From an uncultured Coriobacteriaceae bacterium (lineage in GTDB: Bacteria > Actinomycetota > Coriobacteriia > Coriobacteriales > Atopobiaceae), in contig CACYGL010000038.1 of assembly GCA_902773995.1 (NCBI GenBank), positions 1 to 37,320 on the forward strand: a stretch of 37,320 bases of DNA, read 5' to 3'. A model generated the notes under the pieces. The model did no database searches. It had not been told where the DNA came from and worked only from the letters and a program-made list of their open reading frames with translations. Of this stretch, positions 28,229-36,540 are shown one piece after another. Positions within the stretch are counted from its first letter, which is position 1, and the number at the start of each line of letters is the position of its first letter. A program made the position numbers and the translations under genes.

Positions 28229-29332
28229 TCAACGGGGCATGGTTCCCAGCTGGTAGACGATCGTTTGGGTGTACGGCTGGGATGGCGTGCAGATTGGCTG
28301 CGGCCACGAGAAGTGGTGGGCGCAGTCCGGGTAGAACTCGGGCTCAAACGCAAAGCCTGCGCGCGGCAGGTAGGTCTCGCCGCCTTTGGCGTTGGCATCA
28401 TCGAGCCAGTTTCCCGTGTAGAGGTGCGCGCCCGGCGTGCTCACGCGTATCTCAAGCGTGCGGCCACTAGCGGGGTCAAGGGCGGAGAGGGCCAGGCGCG
28501 GTGGGGTACCCGGCTTCCAGCCCCGGATGCAGAAGCAGTGATCGTATCCGCGCGCTCGGTGGAGCTGCTCGTCGTTCCCGTTGATGTCACGTCCGAGTGG
28601 CTTAGGCTCACGGAAGTCGAAGGGCGTTCCGTCGACGGGACGTATCTCGCCCGTTGAGACTGAGTCCTCGCGGATGGGGAGAAACTCGTCTGCCTCGAGG
28701 CGCACGACCGTTCCCATTGCGGTGCCAGCGTTGTGGCCTGCCAGGTTGAAGTAGCTGTGGTTAGTCATGTTCACAAAGGTGACAGCGTCGGTCTTGCAGG
28801 AGTACGAGACCGTGAGGCGCGTGGTGTCGTCGGGAAGGTCGACCAGCGAGACTTCGCAGGTGAAGATGCGGTTGCCGGGCAGTCCAAGCTCGCCCTCGCC
28901 AAGCTGGCAGGTAAGGCGCACCGCATTTCTCTTCTCGACTGCGGCTGCCCTCCACACGCGCTTGTGGAGCCCCGAGGTAAGGCTGGTGTGGAGGTTGTTG
29001 CGTTGGCCGGGTCCATCGTTTCTCGCAAGGTGGCAGGCGACGGCGGGGCCTATGGCCATCTCTGCCCCGTCCGTGCGGTTTGCGATGGGCCCTACGGTGG
29101 AACCATGGCAGGCGGGGTTGTCGAAGTAGTCCTCGAGCGATGCCAGGCCGAGAAGAACGTCCCCCTGCGTTCCAGAGGCGTCGGGGACCTCCAGCGAGAG
29201 GAGCGCTGCCCCAAACTCCATGAGCCTGAGGCGTGCCCTGGGGGTGGTGATCGTGAATACGCGGACCAAATCTCCCGATGGCGTGCTAATTGCCCAGTAA
29301 GCAAGCGATTTTGCAATCTGGTTCGTTTGCAA
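28229..29332 (-). CDS. galM: Aldose 1-epimerase (galactose mutarotase)
   Basis: A 367-residue mutarotase that interconverts alpha and beta galactose and supplies galactokinase. Visible motifs are GPIANRTDG, NNLHTSLTSGLHKRVW, MTNHSYFNLAGHN (catalytic histidine) and AGFAFEPEFYPDCAHHF (catalytic glutamate). The start is uncertain: TTG at 29332 gives a full-length N-terminus but has a weak ribosome site, and a TTG near residue 22 is the only nearby alternative. The predicted LacI-type operator lies just 10 bases upstream of this start. First gene of galM-galK-galT, with 85 bases to galK. Confidence 0.9.
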   Translation of the reverse strand: MQTNQIAKSLAYWAISTPSGDLVRVFTITTPRARLRLMEFGAALLSLEVPDASGTQGDVLLGLASLEDYFDNPACHGSTVGPIANRTDGAEMAIGPAVACHLARNDGPGQRNNLHTSLTSGLHKRVWRAAAVEKRNAVRLTCQLGEGELGLPGNRIFTCEVSLVDLPDDTTRLTVSYSCKTDAVTFVNMTNHSYFNLAGHNAGTAMGTVVRLEADEFLPIREDSVSTGEIRPVDGTPFDFREPKPLGRDINGNDEQLHRARGYDHCFCIRGWKPGTPPRLALSALDPASGRTLEIRVSTPGAHLYTGNWLDDANAKGGETYLPRAGFAFEPEFYPDCAHHFSWPQPICTPSQPYTQTIVYQLGTMPR

Positions 29333-29341
29333 GCAGGGTTA

Positions 29342-29355
29342 TGTTAACGTACTCA
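29342..29355 (+). promoter_or_regulatory. Putative LacI-family operator between galM and regulator
   Basis: TGTTAACGTACTCA, shared with the mglB upstream region. Located in the divergent intergenic region, it could control both galMKT and the regulator itself. Confidence 0.72.
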
Positions 29356-29454
29356 ACACGGTTAGACGGCGAGAGTCTTGGGGAATTTCTCGCTTGTCCG
29401 GCAGACGGTAATTGGTAGGGCCCCACTGGGCCCATTCGAGCAGGGGGGCTTGAG

Positions 29455-30477
29455 ATGAGTACGGGGCGTCAGGACAGCTCTCATCGCTTCGTCTCGATGG
29501 CAGATGTCGCCGAGAGGGCGGGCGTGTCGCAGCAGACTGTCTCCCGCGTAGCCAACGGCCAGCCCAACGTGAGCGAGTCGACCCGCAGGGCAGTGCAAAA
29601 GGCTATGGACGAGCTTGGCTTTAGGCCCAACTTTGCGGGAAGGTCTCTCAGGAGCGGCCGATACCGCTCCGTGGGACTCTGCATCTACAACATCACCCAG
29701 TTTGGCAACCTCTCAACGCTCGATGGCATCATGACCGCCGCGCGAGAGCACGGTGACGCCATCACTATGGTGGAGATGGGCGACGATGACCCGGTCTCCC
29801 TCGAGCACATGACAAAGCGCATGCTCACGCTGCCGGTTGACGCCATGATCATGAGCATGAGCATCAAGGCCGAGGACTTCGATACCTTCCGCCCTAGCCC
29901 GGGGTTTGGCACGGTTCTACTCACCATGTACGAGCATCCCCATTGCACTACGGTTGACTCTGACCAGTATGGTTGCTCCATGCTCGTGATGGACCACCTG
30001 CTCTCGCGCGGGCATCGACAGGTTCGCTTTGTGGCGGGCCCCTCGTACTCCGTTGACTCCAACTTCCGCGAGCAGGGCTGGCGAGACGCGCTCGAGGTGC
30101 GTGGTATCGATGTTGCCGAGCCGCTGCGTGGGGACTGGACGGCTGACAGCGGCTACGAGGCTGGCGCGGCGCTTGCCGCCGACAAGGACATGACGGCTGT
30201 TTACGTTGCCAACGACCAGATGGCGCTCGGTGTCATTGCTGCGCTTGAGGATGCCGGCAGGAGGGTGCCGGAGGACGTGAGCGTGGTGGGCGTGGACGAT
30301 TCGCTTACCGCCTCGGTCCCGCACAACCGGCTCACGACCGTTCGGTTTGACCTCTTCTCGCGCGGACGTCGTGCCTTTGAGCAGGCGCTTCTTGGCACAA
30401 GCCCCAACTACCACGTCCAGCAGATCAGGATTGCCGGCACGCTTGTCGAGCGCCAGACCGTCGCCGATTTGCGATGA
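29455..30477 (+). CDS. LacI-family transcriptional regulator of galactose genes
   Basis: A 340-residue LacI/GalR protein. The N-terminal helix-turn-helix is MADVAERAGVSQQTVSRVAN, followed by the hinge helix region RPNFAGRSLRSGRYRSVGLC. The rest is the periplasmic-binding-like effector domain (GHRQVRFVAGP, AVYVANDQMALGVIAAL, VSVVGVDDSLTASVPHNRLT). It is divergent from galM, and the three operator-like sites lie before mglB and between it and galM, so it probably represses both operons until galactose or a derivative binds. Family and context support this; the effector is inferred. Its stop codon falls inside palindromic repeat copy C. Confidence 0.9.
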   Translation: MSTGRQDSSHRFVSMADVAERAGVSQQTVSRVANGQPNVSESTRRAVQKAMDELGFRPNFAGRSLRSGRYRSVGLCIYNITQFGNLSTLDGIMTAAREHGDAITMVEMGDDDPVSLEHMTKRMLTLPVDAMIMSMSIKAEDFDTFRPSPGFGTVLLTMYEHPHCTTVDSDQYGCSMLVMDHLLSRGHRQVRFVAGPSYSVDSNFREQGWRDALEVRGIDVAEPLRGDWTADSGYEAGAALAADKDMTAVYVANDQMALGVIAALEDAGRRVPEDVSVVGVDDSLTASVPHNRLTTVRFDLFSRGRRAFEQALLGTSPNYHVQQIRIAGTLVERQTVADLR

Positions 30478-30504
30478 GACAAAGGGACTGTCCCTTTGTC
30501 TCAT
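30474..30504. repeat. GACAAAGGGA palindromic repeat, copy C
   Basis: ATGAGACAAAGGGAC (30474-30488) and GTCCCTTTGTCTCAT (30490-30504) are perfect inverted repeats around a single T; the dyad extends outward with one mismatch (GCG/TGC). The regulator's TGA stop at 30475-30477 is part of the left arm. Confidence 0.9.
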
Positions 30505-31067
30505 TGCGATGCCCCTGGTTGGGAGGCGAGCGATCACTTCGCAACCGCAGGGCTTTGCTGTCGAGACGAACGTATCAATCTGCGGATAAGAGCCGCTGTG
30601 CATGAGTTAAGGCGGGGAAGCTCCTTGTTGGCCCGCCAGGGAGGCTGCGGATAAGCGAAGAGGAGCTTGTGACCATTGCGTTCAAGGTTCCTCGCTCTCG
30701 TAGGGACGAGCTGGATCGAGCCGCTTGACGCGGCTCTGGGGTAGGGCTCTCTGCAAAGTGAGCTGTCAAAGCCATTGCCCGGCAGTGCGCCTCCGGTCGA
30801 CTAGTTGAGACATCATTGGACTTCTCCCCGGCATGCTCCGCCACCTGTGGGCTTGCCGAGTGTGCCGGTACAAGCGGATGCGTCTACCCAACATCTCGCC
30901 GGCCCTGAATCCAACAGATACTTTGTAGGTGTCCCCGCCCAAAACATCCTCCTGTTTGTGCGGTGTACGAACGCGCCTCTTGCCGCGATGCTGCTGGTGA
31001 ACCGCGAGGATGCCCTCGCAATCCACGCAGGCACGGGATGTATTCCCGTCGAGGTGAGGAGGAAGCA
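30505..31067. other. 563-base stretch without a confident gene
   Basis: Apart from a possible ribbon-helix-helix remnant (30606-30728), I see no supported coding region. An open frame at 30805-31095 has no ribosome site, composition or motif that convinces me. The ribosome site (GGTGAGGAGG) of the small gene at 31068 lies at the end. The region may be decayed. Confidence 0.5.
30606..30728 (+). pseudogene. Possible remnant of a ribbon-helix-helix protein
   Basis: A frame free of stops from 30606 to 30728 encodes ISEEELVTIAFKVPRSRRDE followed by LDRAA and a stop. The IAFKVP...RRDELDRAA pattern is like the strand and first helix of ribbon-helix-helix (MetJ/Arc type) DNA-binding proteins. The second helix is missing and no start codon with a ribosome site is present. 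Weak evidence; chance resemblance is possible. Confidence 0.22.
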
Positions 31068-31283
31068 ATGGGTGTTTCTGTCGACAGCAAGATAAAGGTC
31101 TTGGCGAAAAACGAGGCTGCGGCCGATATCGTGGCCAAGTATTCCCCTGGCTTCAAGACCGATCCGCAAATGAAGATGGTGTTTGGGCTTACGTTGAGAA
31201 AGCTTGCGAGCTTCCCCCAGGCCAAGGAACTCGCGGAACATCTCGATGAGATTGATGCCGAGCTTAAGGCCCTTGGAGACTAG
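31068..31283 (+). CDS. Small helical protein of unknown function
   Basis: A 71-residue protein with a strong ribosome site (GGTGAGGAGG) just before the ATG at 31068. The sequence IKVLAKNEAAADIVAKYSPG, then LTLRKLASFPQAKELAEHLD, reads as a compact helical domain. It resembles the small C-terminal modules carried by some glycosidases and oxidoreductases, with a PGF...P....GLTLRKLASFP pattern, but here it stands alone. That resemblance is from memory and is uncertain. It converges on the PucR-type gene, and the two stops overlap in the palindrome CTAG at 31280-31283. It may be linked to the metabolic genes beyond the regulator. Confidence 0.6.
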   Translation: MGVSVDSKIKVLAKNEAAADIVAKYSPGFKTDPQMKMVFGLTLRKLASFPQAKELAEHLDEIDAELKALGD

Positions 31284-32923
31284 TCGGCGGGTCTGACATC
31301 GACTAGTGCAGGAAGGTGAGTCTGGCGCGGGGGATTCGACTGCTCCTGGTCGTATCCCCCGAGCTGCATTTTCAACTGGTCTCGCAGCTCAAGTGCGCGA
31401 AGCACCATTTCAATCCTAAGGCGTTCATCGGGGTCATTCAAGTCCTCGTTCAGGAGCGCCTTCATGCGTTCGAGGCGGTCGAGAAGCGTTGATCGGTGAA
31501 TGTAGAGCGCCTTGGCGGTGTGCGTGACGTTCATGTTGTGCTTCAAATAGACGCTTAGGGTCTGCACGTATGAAATCGTAGAATCCCTGTCATGGGCGAG
31601 GAGTCGCCTGAGACCGCTCGTAAAGTACATTTCCAAGGGCATCTCCCCTGTGCAATTCTCCAGCAGCTCGGCGAGCGCAAAGTCCTGGAAGCGGTAGAGA
31701 AGGGGGCTCTCATCCAGGCATGACCCCTTGTCGAGAGCAATGCTCGCCTGGAGGAAATAGCTTCTCGCCTCAAGGGGATCGCTCACATGGTCAGACATGC
31801 CAGCCTTCATGTCCAACGAGGCAAGGATTGGAAGTAGCTTGCGCTCAAGCTCGTCTCTGCGGCTCCCTTCCGGTGCAAGATTGTCAATGCGAATGAAAGC
31901 TGCCACGGAAGTTTGTCTATATTCGAACGCTACCGTTCCGGGAATGTCCTCCTCGAGCGAGTTGCAGATGTAGGAGAGCGGTAGTTCCCGTGCTCGCCTC
32001 TGCGGTCGCATAAGCACGCAGACGTATGTTCCGTTCGAGGAGGCTGCTTGAAGAGCGGCAAGCTCCAAGGTGCCAAGCGGGAGATTGTCTATCAGACAGG
32101 AGAGGGCCCGCTTTAATACGTCATTGCCAGTCTCTGTGCCACTGCCCACGAGGGACATGCCCCGGAGCACCATGTGAGCCAGATGCCTCACGATGAGGCC
32201 GTCGCCGGGGCGCAGGTCATGGTTGGGGTAGAGAAACGAGAGACACCCATGGTATCCGTTGGAGTCAATGAGATTTGCATTCAAGCTCTGTAGTTCACCA
32301 AAGTCAAGGGTGAAAGGTTCCTTTACACTCATCGAGAGGTTGTAGGACGCAAGGTACTGGTCTACGTCTGAGATGGGGATTCGCTTGCTTACCCCATCCG
32401 CGATTCCGGTTGATGTGCCGCTTGGAGTCCCCTCCTGGTTTGTCCCCACTCCGGTGGAGGCAACACAAGTGAAGCTTGAGTCGACAACAATCGCGGAAGC
32501 CGGGGTGACCGCGGAGGACACCTCCAACATGGACTGGATTGAGCCTTCACTTTCAAGAATCTGGTATAGGTCGAGCACCCACTTGCTAACGCGGAGGAAT
32601 GTCTGCTGAACAGCGGAGAAAACCGTGTAGAAATCCAAATCGGGACGTACGGTAATGACCGCACAGTGTCTTCTGAACCAGTCGAGTCTCCTGGAATCTC
32701 CTATGCAGAGGAGTGCACAGCCTGCGGTTACCTTGGCAAGCTGGGGGAGGCGGTTCGCGTTTGTCACGATGAGCCGTCCCCCCTGCAGCTCCTGAGCATC
32801 CGTTGCGAGAAGTTCCGGCGCCTCCAGTGTTGCATCCATGGGGGAGATGCCAGAAAGCTGTGCCCCAAACTCAGCCGGCAGGCTATCAAAGACCAGTTGT
32901 GGGCTCAGCTTCATTACAACCAC
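31280..32923 (-). CDS. PucR-family transcriptional regulator
   Basis: A 547-residue regulator. The C-terminus carries the PucR-type helix-turn-helix: YVQTLSVYLKHNMNVTHTAK, then ALYIHRSTLLDRLERMKALL. The middle region (ARSYFLQASIALDKG and nearby) is like the GGDEF-related segment found before it in this family. The N-terminal half is probably a ligand-sensing region, without a signal or membrane segment. GTG at 32923 is preferred, with AGG 10 bases upstream; ATG at 32914 is the alternative. PucR proteins usually activate neighbouring catabolic genes in response to the substrate. It is divergent from the operon at 33188-36261, with 264 bases between. Confidence 0.83.
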   Translation of the reverse strand: MVVMKLSPQLVFDSLPAEFGAQLSGISPMDATLEAPELLATDAQELQGGRLIVTNANRLPQLAKVTAGCALLCIGDSRRLDWFRRHCAVITVRPDLDFYTVFSAVQQTFLRVSKWVLDLYQILESEGSIQSMLEVSSAVTPASAIVVDSSFTCVASTGVGTNQEGTPSGTSTGIADGVSKRIPISDVDQYLASYNLSMSVKEPFTLDFGELQSLNANLIDSNGYHGCLSFLYPNHDLRPGDGLIVRHLAHMVLRGMSLVGSGTETGNDVLKRALSCLIDNLPLGTLELAALQAASSNGTYVCVLMRPQRRARELPLSYICNSLEEDIPGTVAFEYRQTSVAAFIRIDNLAPEGSRRDELERKLLPILASLDMKAGMSDHVSDPLEARSYFLQASIALDKGSCLDESPLLYRFQDFALAELLENCTGEMPLEMYFTSGLRRLLAHDRDSTISYVQTLSVYLKHNMNVTHTAKALYIHRSTLLDRLERMKALLNEDLNDPDERLRIEMVLRALELRDQLKMQLGGYDQEQSNPPRQTHLPALVDVRPAD

Positions 32924-33058
32924 CGTGTGTGCCTAAATGATAAAAACTTTCGTTACGTTATGCCATTGCCAATGTAGCAGAGGAGCGGGGCTCCGTGTTC
33001 CCGTTTCCGTCCAAGGGACCGGCGTGTCTCGGTAGAAGGACGCATGGTGACGGCGGGG

Positions 33059-33073
33059 CCTACGATTTGTAGG
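33059..33073. promoter_or_regulatory. Short inverted repeat in the PucR/operon intergenic region
   Basis: CCTAC (33059-33063) and GTAGG (33069-33073) flank GATTT, about 115 bases before the first operon gene and 135 bases before the regulator start. It could be a regulator binding site. Nothing else in the 264-base gap stands out apart from the ribosome site before 33188. Confidence 0.25.
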
Positions 33074-33187
33074 TATCCTGGGTGAATATTTCCGCAAGAT
33101 CGCAGCTAGCCGCAGGGCGTATCTACGTCCACCCTCCTTCATGAGGCTTGTGCAGTCCCATTGCTGTCGTTGGAGGAGGAGCGAGAC

Positions 33188-34420
33188 ATGGCACTCGAAC
33201 AGAAGGTTGGACTTCATCGTGGAGTCGAGACGGCGTTCGGGAAGTTGATCCCCGAGAAGGAGGCATATTCCTACTGTCTCAGGACAATCGCGGCATTCTC
33301 CGCAAACATTTTCCAGGTCATGCGCATTCTCAACGATGACTGGGAGGACCGTACGGAGAAGATCTGCGAATGCGCGAACATGATGAACTGTGCGGCATGC
33401 TCGGGATCCGAAGGCCAGCTGCAGCAGTATCTCAATGATTTCTATGATGAATGGAACATCCCCGAATTCGTCGACAGGGAGGCGTGGATAGGCGCCATCT
33501 GGGGTGACTACGGGGACGAGGCCGAGGACATGGCGGGCCGCGTCATACAATTCACGCGCAACCGGGTTGAGAAGGAGCTCGATTCCTGCCCTTGGGACAT
33601 CGTGGGCTCTGAGATGTGCAACATGACAACCGCGATGTTTACCGCTAACTTCGACATTGCGGCTGGTGGCGAACATGGGAAGATTACCAACGATGTCGCT
33701 CTAAACATGTGCGAGGCCCGCGGGTGCGGCAACCCCCACTGCCGAGTGGTTGCAGAGCGACTTGACGCGTATGGTCTGGACCACCAGGGGTGGCTTGACC
33801 ACCGAGGTGCGTCTACTGCTCCCGTTCACGACACACCACCAGAGCGCCGTGTGAAGCATGCAGAGGGCCTTCGCAGTGGCCAGTACACGCAGGCGTTCGG
33901 TGAGGAGCAGTCCTTTGAGTGGCAGTACAACTGGGTTGCTCAGATGGGCTGGGTCTGGTCGGTCTCATTCCCGCTTATCGCAATAAGGGATATGGAGAAA
34001 AACGAGGGTGACTTTGACCGAGTGCTTTCCATCGTTTTTGCAACCGCAGGAAAGAACCACTTCATCGACCCCTTCGCGCGAGAGGGTCTCAGGACGTGGC
34101 TCGACATTCCTCGCGAAATTGGAGATAACGATCCTCGTGTCATGGGTGCCTACATTGGCGCCATCATGGGTTGCCAGCTTGTCCCCTTCGAATGGGAGGC
34201 GTTCGACAAAGACGGCGTCACCATAAAGGTCTCGACAGACGACTTCAATGGCCGGTTTCCCATGGCGCCCCTCGACGAAATTACCGCTGGATACGAGGCG
34301 GAGTGGAACGGCGCAATTAAGACGCTTGTGTCGCCCGAGTGGTCCGTCTGGATTGACGGAAAAGACGACGAGTTTCAGTTCATTCAGATAGGGCGCAAGC
34401 TCGATAGCCGCATGGTGTAG
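33188..34420 (+). CDS. Cysteine-rich protein of unknown function, first gene of PucR-linked operon
   Basis: A 410-residue protein. ATG at 33188 is chosen because GGAGGAGGAG lies just upstream, although the frame opens earlier. I do not recognise the family. Two cysteine clusters are visible: C60, C62, C68 and C71 (ICECANMMNCAAC), and C175, C180 and C185 (MCEARGCGNPHCRVV). The second resembles the metal-binding end of V4R (4-vinyl reductase-like) domains, with the spacing C-x4-C-x4-C. There are many tryptophans and acidic residues, no signal peptide and no clear membrane helix, so it is cytoplasmic. The C-terminal half (EQSFEWQYNWVAQMGWVWSV to the end) forms a separate region. It lies 14 bases before a GcvT-family gene, so it probably acts in the same pathway, as enzyme or substrate- or cofactor-binding partner. 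Confidence 0.75.
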   Translation: MALEQKVGLHRGVETAFGKLIPEKEAYSYCLRTIAAFSANIFQVMRILNDDWEDRTEKICECANMMNCAACSGSEGQLQQYLNDFYDEWNIPEFVDREAWIGAIWGDYGDEAEDMAGRVIQFTRNRVEKELDSCPWDIVGSEMCNMTTAMFTANFDIAAGGEHGKITNDVALNMCEARGCGNPHCRVVAERLDAYGLDHQGWLDHRGASTAPVHDTPPERRVKHAEGLRSGQYTQAFGEEQSFEWQYNWVAQMGWVWSVSFPLIAIRDMEKNEGDFDRVLSIVFATAGKNHFIDPFAREGLRTWLDIPREIGDNDPRVMGAYIGAIMGCQLVPFEWEAFDKDGVTIKVSTDDFNGRFPMAPLDEITAGYEAEWNGAIKTLVSPEWSVWIDGKDDEFQFIQIGRKLDSRMV

Positions 34421-34434
34421 GGGAGTGACGAATT

Positions 34435-35424
34435 ATGTTGTTCAAAGACGACGAAGTTGCGCGTGCCGATGCATTTGCGGTGAGAAACAGCGCTGGCTGG
34501 TATCGCTGGACCCACGACACAGTGGACGTGGCGGGGCCGGATTCGACTGCGCTTCTGGACAAGCTTCTTGTCAATACCGTCGCGCTGTGCAAGGTGGGGC
34601 GTGAAAAGTACACCACCATGCTTGACGACAACGGCAGAATTATAGATGACCTCATGGCAATCCGCCTTGAGGAGAGCCACTGGTGGCTCTCGACACTCTA
34701 CGGGCCTCAAATGATCAAGTGGCTGGATGAGCACAAGCAAGGATTCGATGTCTCCTATTCCGACATTACGGCAACTGTGGATATGTACTCGGTGCAGGGC
34801 CCTCGCTCGACAGAGGTGATGGATAAGCTCCTAGACGTTCCCGTCGACGATTTGAAGCGTTTCCAAATCGTGGATGCCACCATCGCTGGAATCCCGGTTC
34901 ATGTTGACCGAGGCGGCTTTACGGGAGAGCTTGGCTATGAGCTCTACTGCTCACGGTCTGATTCTGCTCGCATTTCTGAGCTTCTCCGCAGCACTGGCAT
35001 CCGGGAGCTGCAGACACTCGAGGTATTTGTGAGAAGTCTCCCTATGGAGAAGGGAATGGCTCTCCGGCAGGACTATCACTTCCTGACGCCATTTGAGGCG
35101 AACCTTGGATGGTCGGTCCATTTCGATAAAAAGGACGACTTCATCGGACGAGCTGCGCTGGAGAAGGCCCAGGAGGAGGGTCCGCGCTTTGCATTCGTTG
35201 GCGTTGAGATAGAACGCGAGAGCTATGAGGACATCTGTCAGAACGAGATAGTCCGCAAGCGTGGCGTGCCGGTTGGTAAATGCCGTCAGATGATTTACGG
35301 CTACACAGTCGACAAGAACATCGGCTTTGCGATTGTCGATGCGGAAAAGTGCCCCATTGGTACCAAGGTAACTATTGGCCCCAATGATTCACCTGCAGTA
35401 ATCGTAGCTCCCAGGTGGTGCTAG
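34435..35424 (+). CDS. GcvT-family (aminomethyltransferase-like) folate-dependent protein
   Basis: A 329-residue protein of the glycine-cleavage T-protein fold. Typical segments in order: VDVAGPDSTALLDKLLVNTV, LDDNGRIIDDLMAIRLEESH, YSVQGPRSTEVMDKLL, RGGFTGELGYELYC, LPMEKGMALRQDYHFLTPFE and KDDFIGRAALEKAQ; the C-terminal barrel is present. No gcvH, gcvP or gcvPA/PB genes are nearby, so it is probably not part of the glycine cleavage system. The family also holds tetrahydrofolate-dependent demethylases (LigM, DesA, DmdA) and sarcosine or dimethylglycine enzymes; a similar role is inferred here. It sits between an unknown gene and an SDR gene, with GGGGAG upstream of the ATG. Confidence 0.83.
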   Translation: MLFKDDEVARADAFAVRNSAGWYRWTHDTVDVAGPDSTALLDKLLVNTVALCKVGREKYTTMLDDNGRIIDDLMAIRLEESHWWLSTLYGPQMIKWLDEHKQGFDVSYSDITATVDMYSVQGPRSTEVMDKLLDVPVDDLKRFQIVDATIAGIPVHVDRGGFTGELGYELYCSRSDSARISELLRSTGIRELQTLEVFVRSLPMEKGMALRQDYHFLTPFEANLGWSVHFDKKDDFIGRAALEKAQEEGPRFAFVGVEIERESYEDICQNEIVRKRGVPVGKCRQMIYGYTVDKNIGFAIVDAEKCPIGTKVTIGPNDSPAVIVAPRWC

Positions 35425-35436
35425 GAGGGATGCCTC

Positions 35437-36261
35437 ATGGCTTCTATGAAGGGAAAGGTTGTCGTACTGGTTGGATGCGCTTCGGGAATGGGGGCGGCGA
35501 CCCTCAAGTTGCTCCTTGCTGCCGGCGCAACCGTAACCGGATTCGACAACAACAGGGAGAATATGGCCGATACGCTCGAGGAAATCAACGAGGAGTTGCC
35601 AGAATTCAAAGACAATCTCAACGTGGTTTACGGAGACGTCACTAGTGCCGAGGACCGGTCAAGGCTCGTCACGACTGTTCGCGAAAAGTACGGGCGAATT
35701 GACAGCCTGCTGTACGTCGCAGGAGTTCTCGACCTCATGTGCCCAGCCCACAAGACCGATGACTTGCTTTGGCAGTACGTCATGGATGTGAACTGCAACG
35801 ATTGCTTCTACCTGGTTCGTGACTGTCTATCGATGCTGCTTGACCATGAGGGGCCAGCGGCGAACGTCGTGATAGTTGGCTCTGTTGGTGGCCTGTATGG
35901 CTCGACTGCCGGCGCTGCATACGTCACCTCCAAGCATGCGGTTCTTGGCCTGGCTCGAAACCTCGCGTGGTCATATCACTGGCGCAACCTAAAGGTTAAC
36001 GTTGTGAATCCGGGCGCAATCATCTCGGGCATTTTGGGGAACGCCATGGAAAAGTGGCCAGATCGCGACGTCATGGATCCAGAGGGCAATGACCTGTATA
36101 ACGTTCGTGGCAGCGTGTCTTTGGGCTGCGATGCGGCAGGGAACAACATGATGGGAACGTCAGAGGATATCGCGCGTGCAATACTGTTCCTCATTGATGA
36201 TGACAACGCGTATATAAATGGAGCTCAACTGACTGTCGATGGCGGCTGGACCTCATTCTAG
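35437..36261 (+). CDS. Short-chain dehydrogenase/reductase, NAD type
   Basis: A 274-residue classical SDR. The cofactor motif is G13-x3-G17-x-G19 (VLVGCASGMGAA). D37 at the end of the second strand (TGFDNN) favours NAD(H) over NADP(H). Catalytic residues S149, Y162 and K166 are in VGSVGGLYGS and AAYVTSKHAV. The C-terminus INGAQLTVDGGWTSF is characteristic. AGGAGGG overlaps the stop of the GcvT-like gene and serves as ribosome site. It probably oxidises or reduces a hydroxyl or keto group on the same substrate as the methyltransferase-like partner. The substrate cannot be read from sequence; bile-acid and steroid dehydrogenases are in this family, as are many others. Confidence 0.87.
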   Translation: MASMKGKVVVLVGCASGMGAATLKLLLAAGATVTGFDNNRENMADTLEEINEELPEFKDNLNVVYGDVTSAEDRSRLVTTVREKYGRIDSLLYVAGVLDLMCPAHKTDDLLWQYVMDVNCNDCFYLVRDCLSMLLDHEGPAANVVIVGSVGGLYGSTAGAAYVTSKHAVLGLARNLAWSYHWRNLKVNVVNPGAIISGILGNAMEKWPDRDVMDPEGNDLYNVRGSVSLGCDAAGNNMMGTSEDIARAILFLIDDDNAYINGAQLTVDGGWTSF

Positions 36262-36288
36262 GGGGCTCCTATTGACGCACGAAGTAAG

Positions 36289-36313
36289 GGGGTCCGCCTT
36301 GTCGGCGGACCCC
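36289..36313 (+). terminator. Hairpin after the SDR gene
   Basis: GGGGTCCGCC (36289-36298) pairs perfectly with GGCGGACCCC (36304-36313), with TTTT at 36317-36320. It separates the SDR operon from fhs. The rest of the 279-base gap shows no gene; an fhs promoter must lie in it if fhs is a separate unit. Confidence 0.68.
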
Positions 36314-36540
36314 ATGGTTTTGACATCGGGTGGCAATTGGTGTCTGCTGCCGGACGGGCGGACTATGGATGGCGCATTGGCCTCTCGACCATCGCGTGTT
36401 GATGGTGTCCCTGTTTCAAGTTGGATTCTTGCCAAGACGATTAGACCAAGAACGGCACAATGGAACGTGGTCAGTTCGTCCCGTGAAACTCGGTAACCTT
36501 TGGCGTCGACCAGCGCCATAAAGCGAAAGGAAGTCTGGAG

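Noticed and set aside
30805..31095. Plus-strand frame of 96 codons
   Set aside because: No ribosome site, no recognisable family, and it overlaps the better-supported start at 31068.
34435..35424. Calling the gene gcvT of the glycine cleavage system
   Set aside because: No gcvH or gcvP homologue is adjacent, and the neighbours are an unknown protein and an SDR; a family-level name is safer.
36314..36540. Possible tetrahydrofolate riboswitch before fhs
   Set aside because: I could not find the conserved THF riboswitch segments; only a small TGGCG/CGCCA stem is present.
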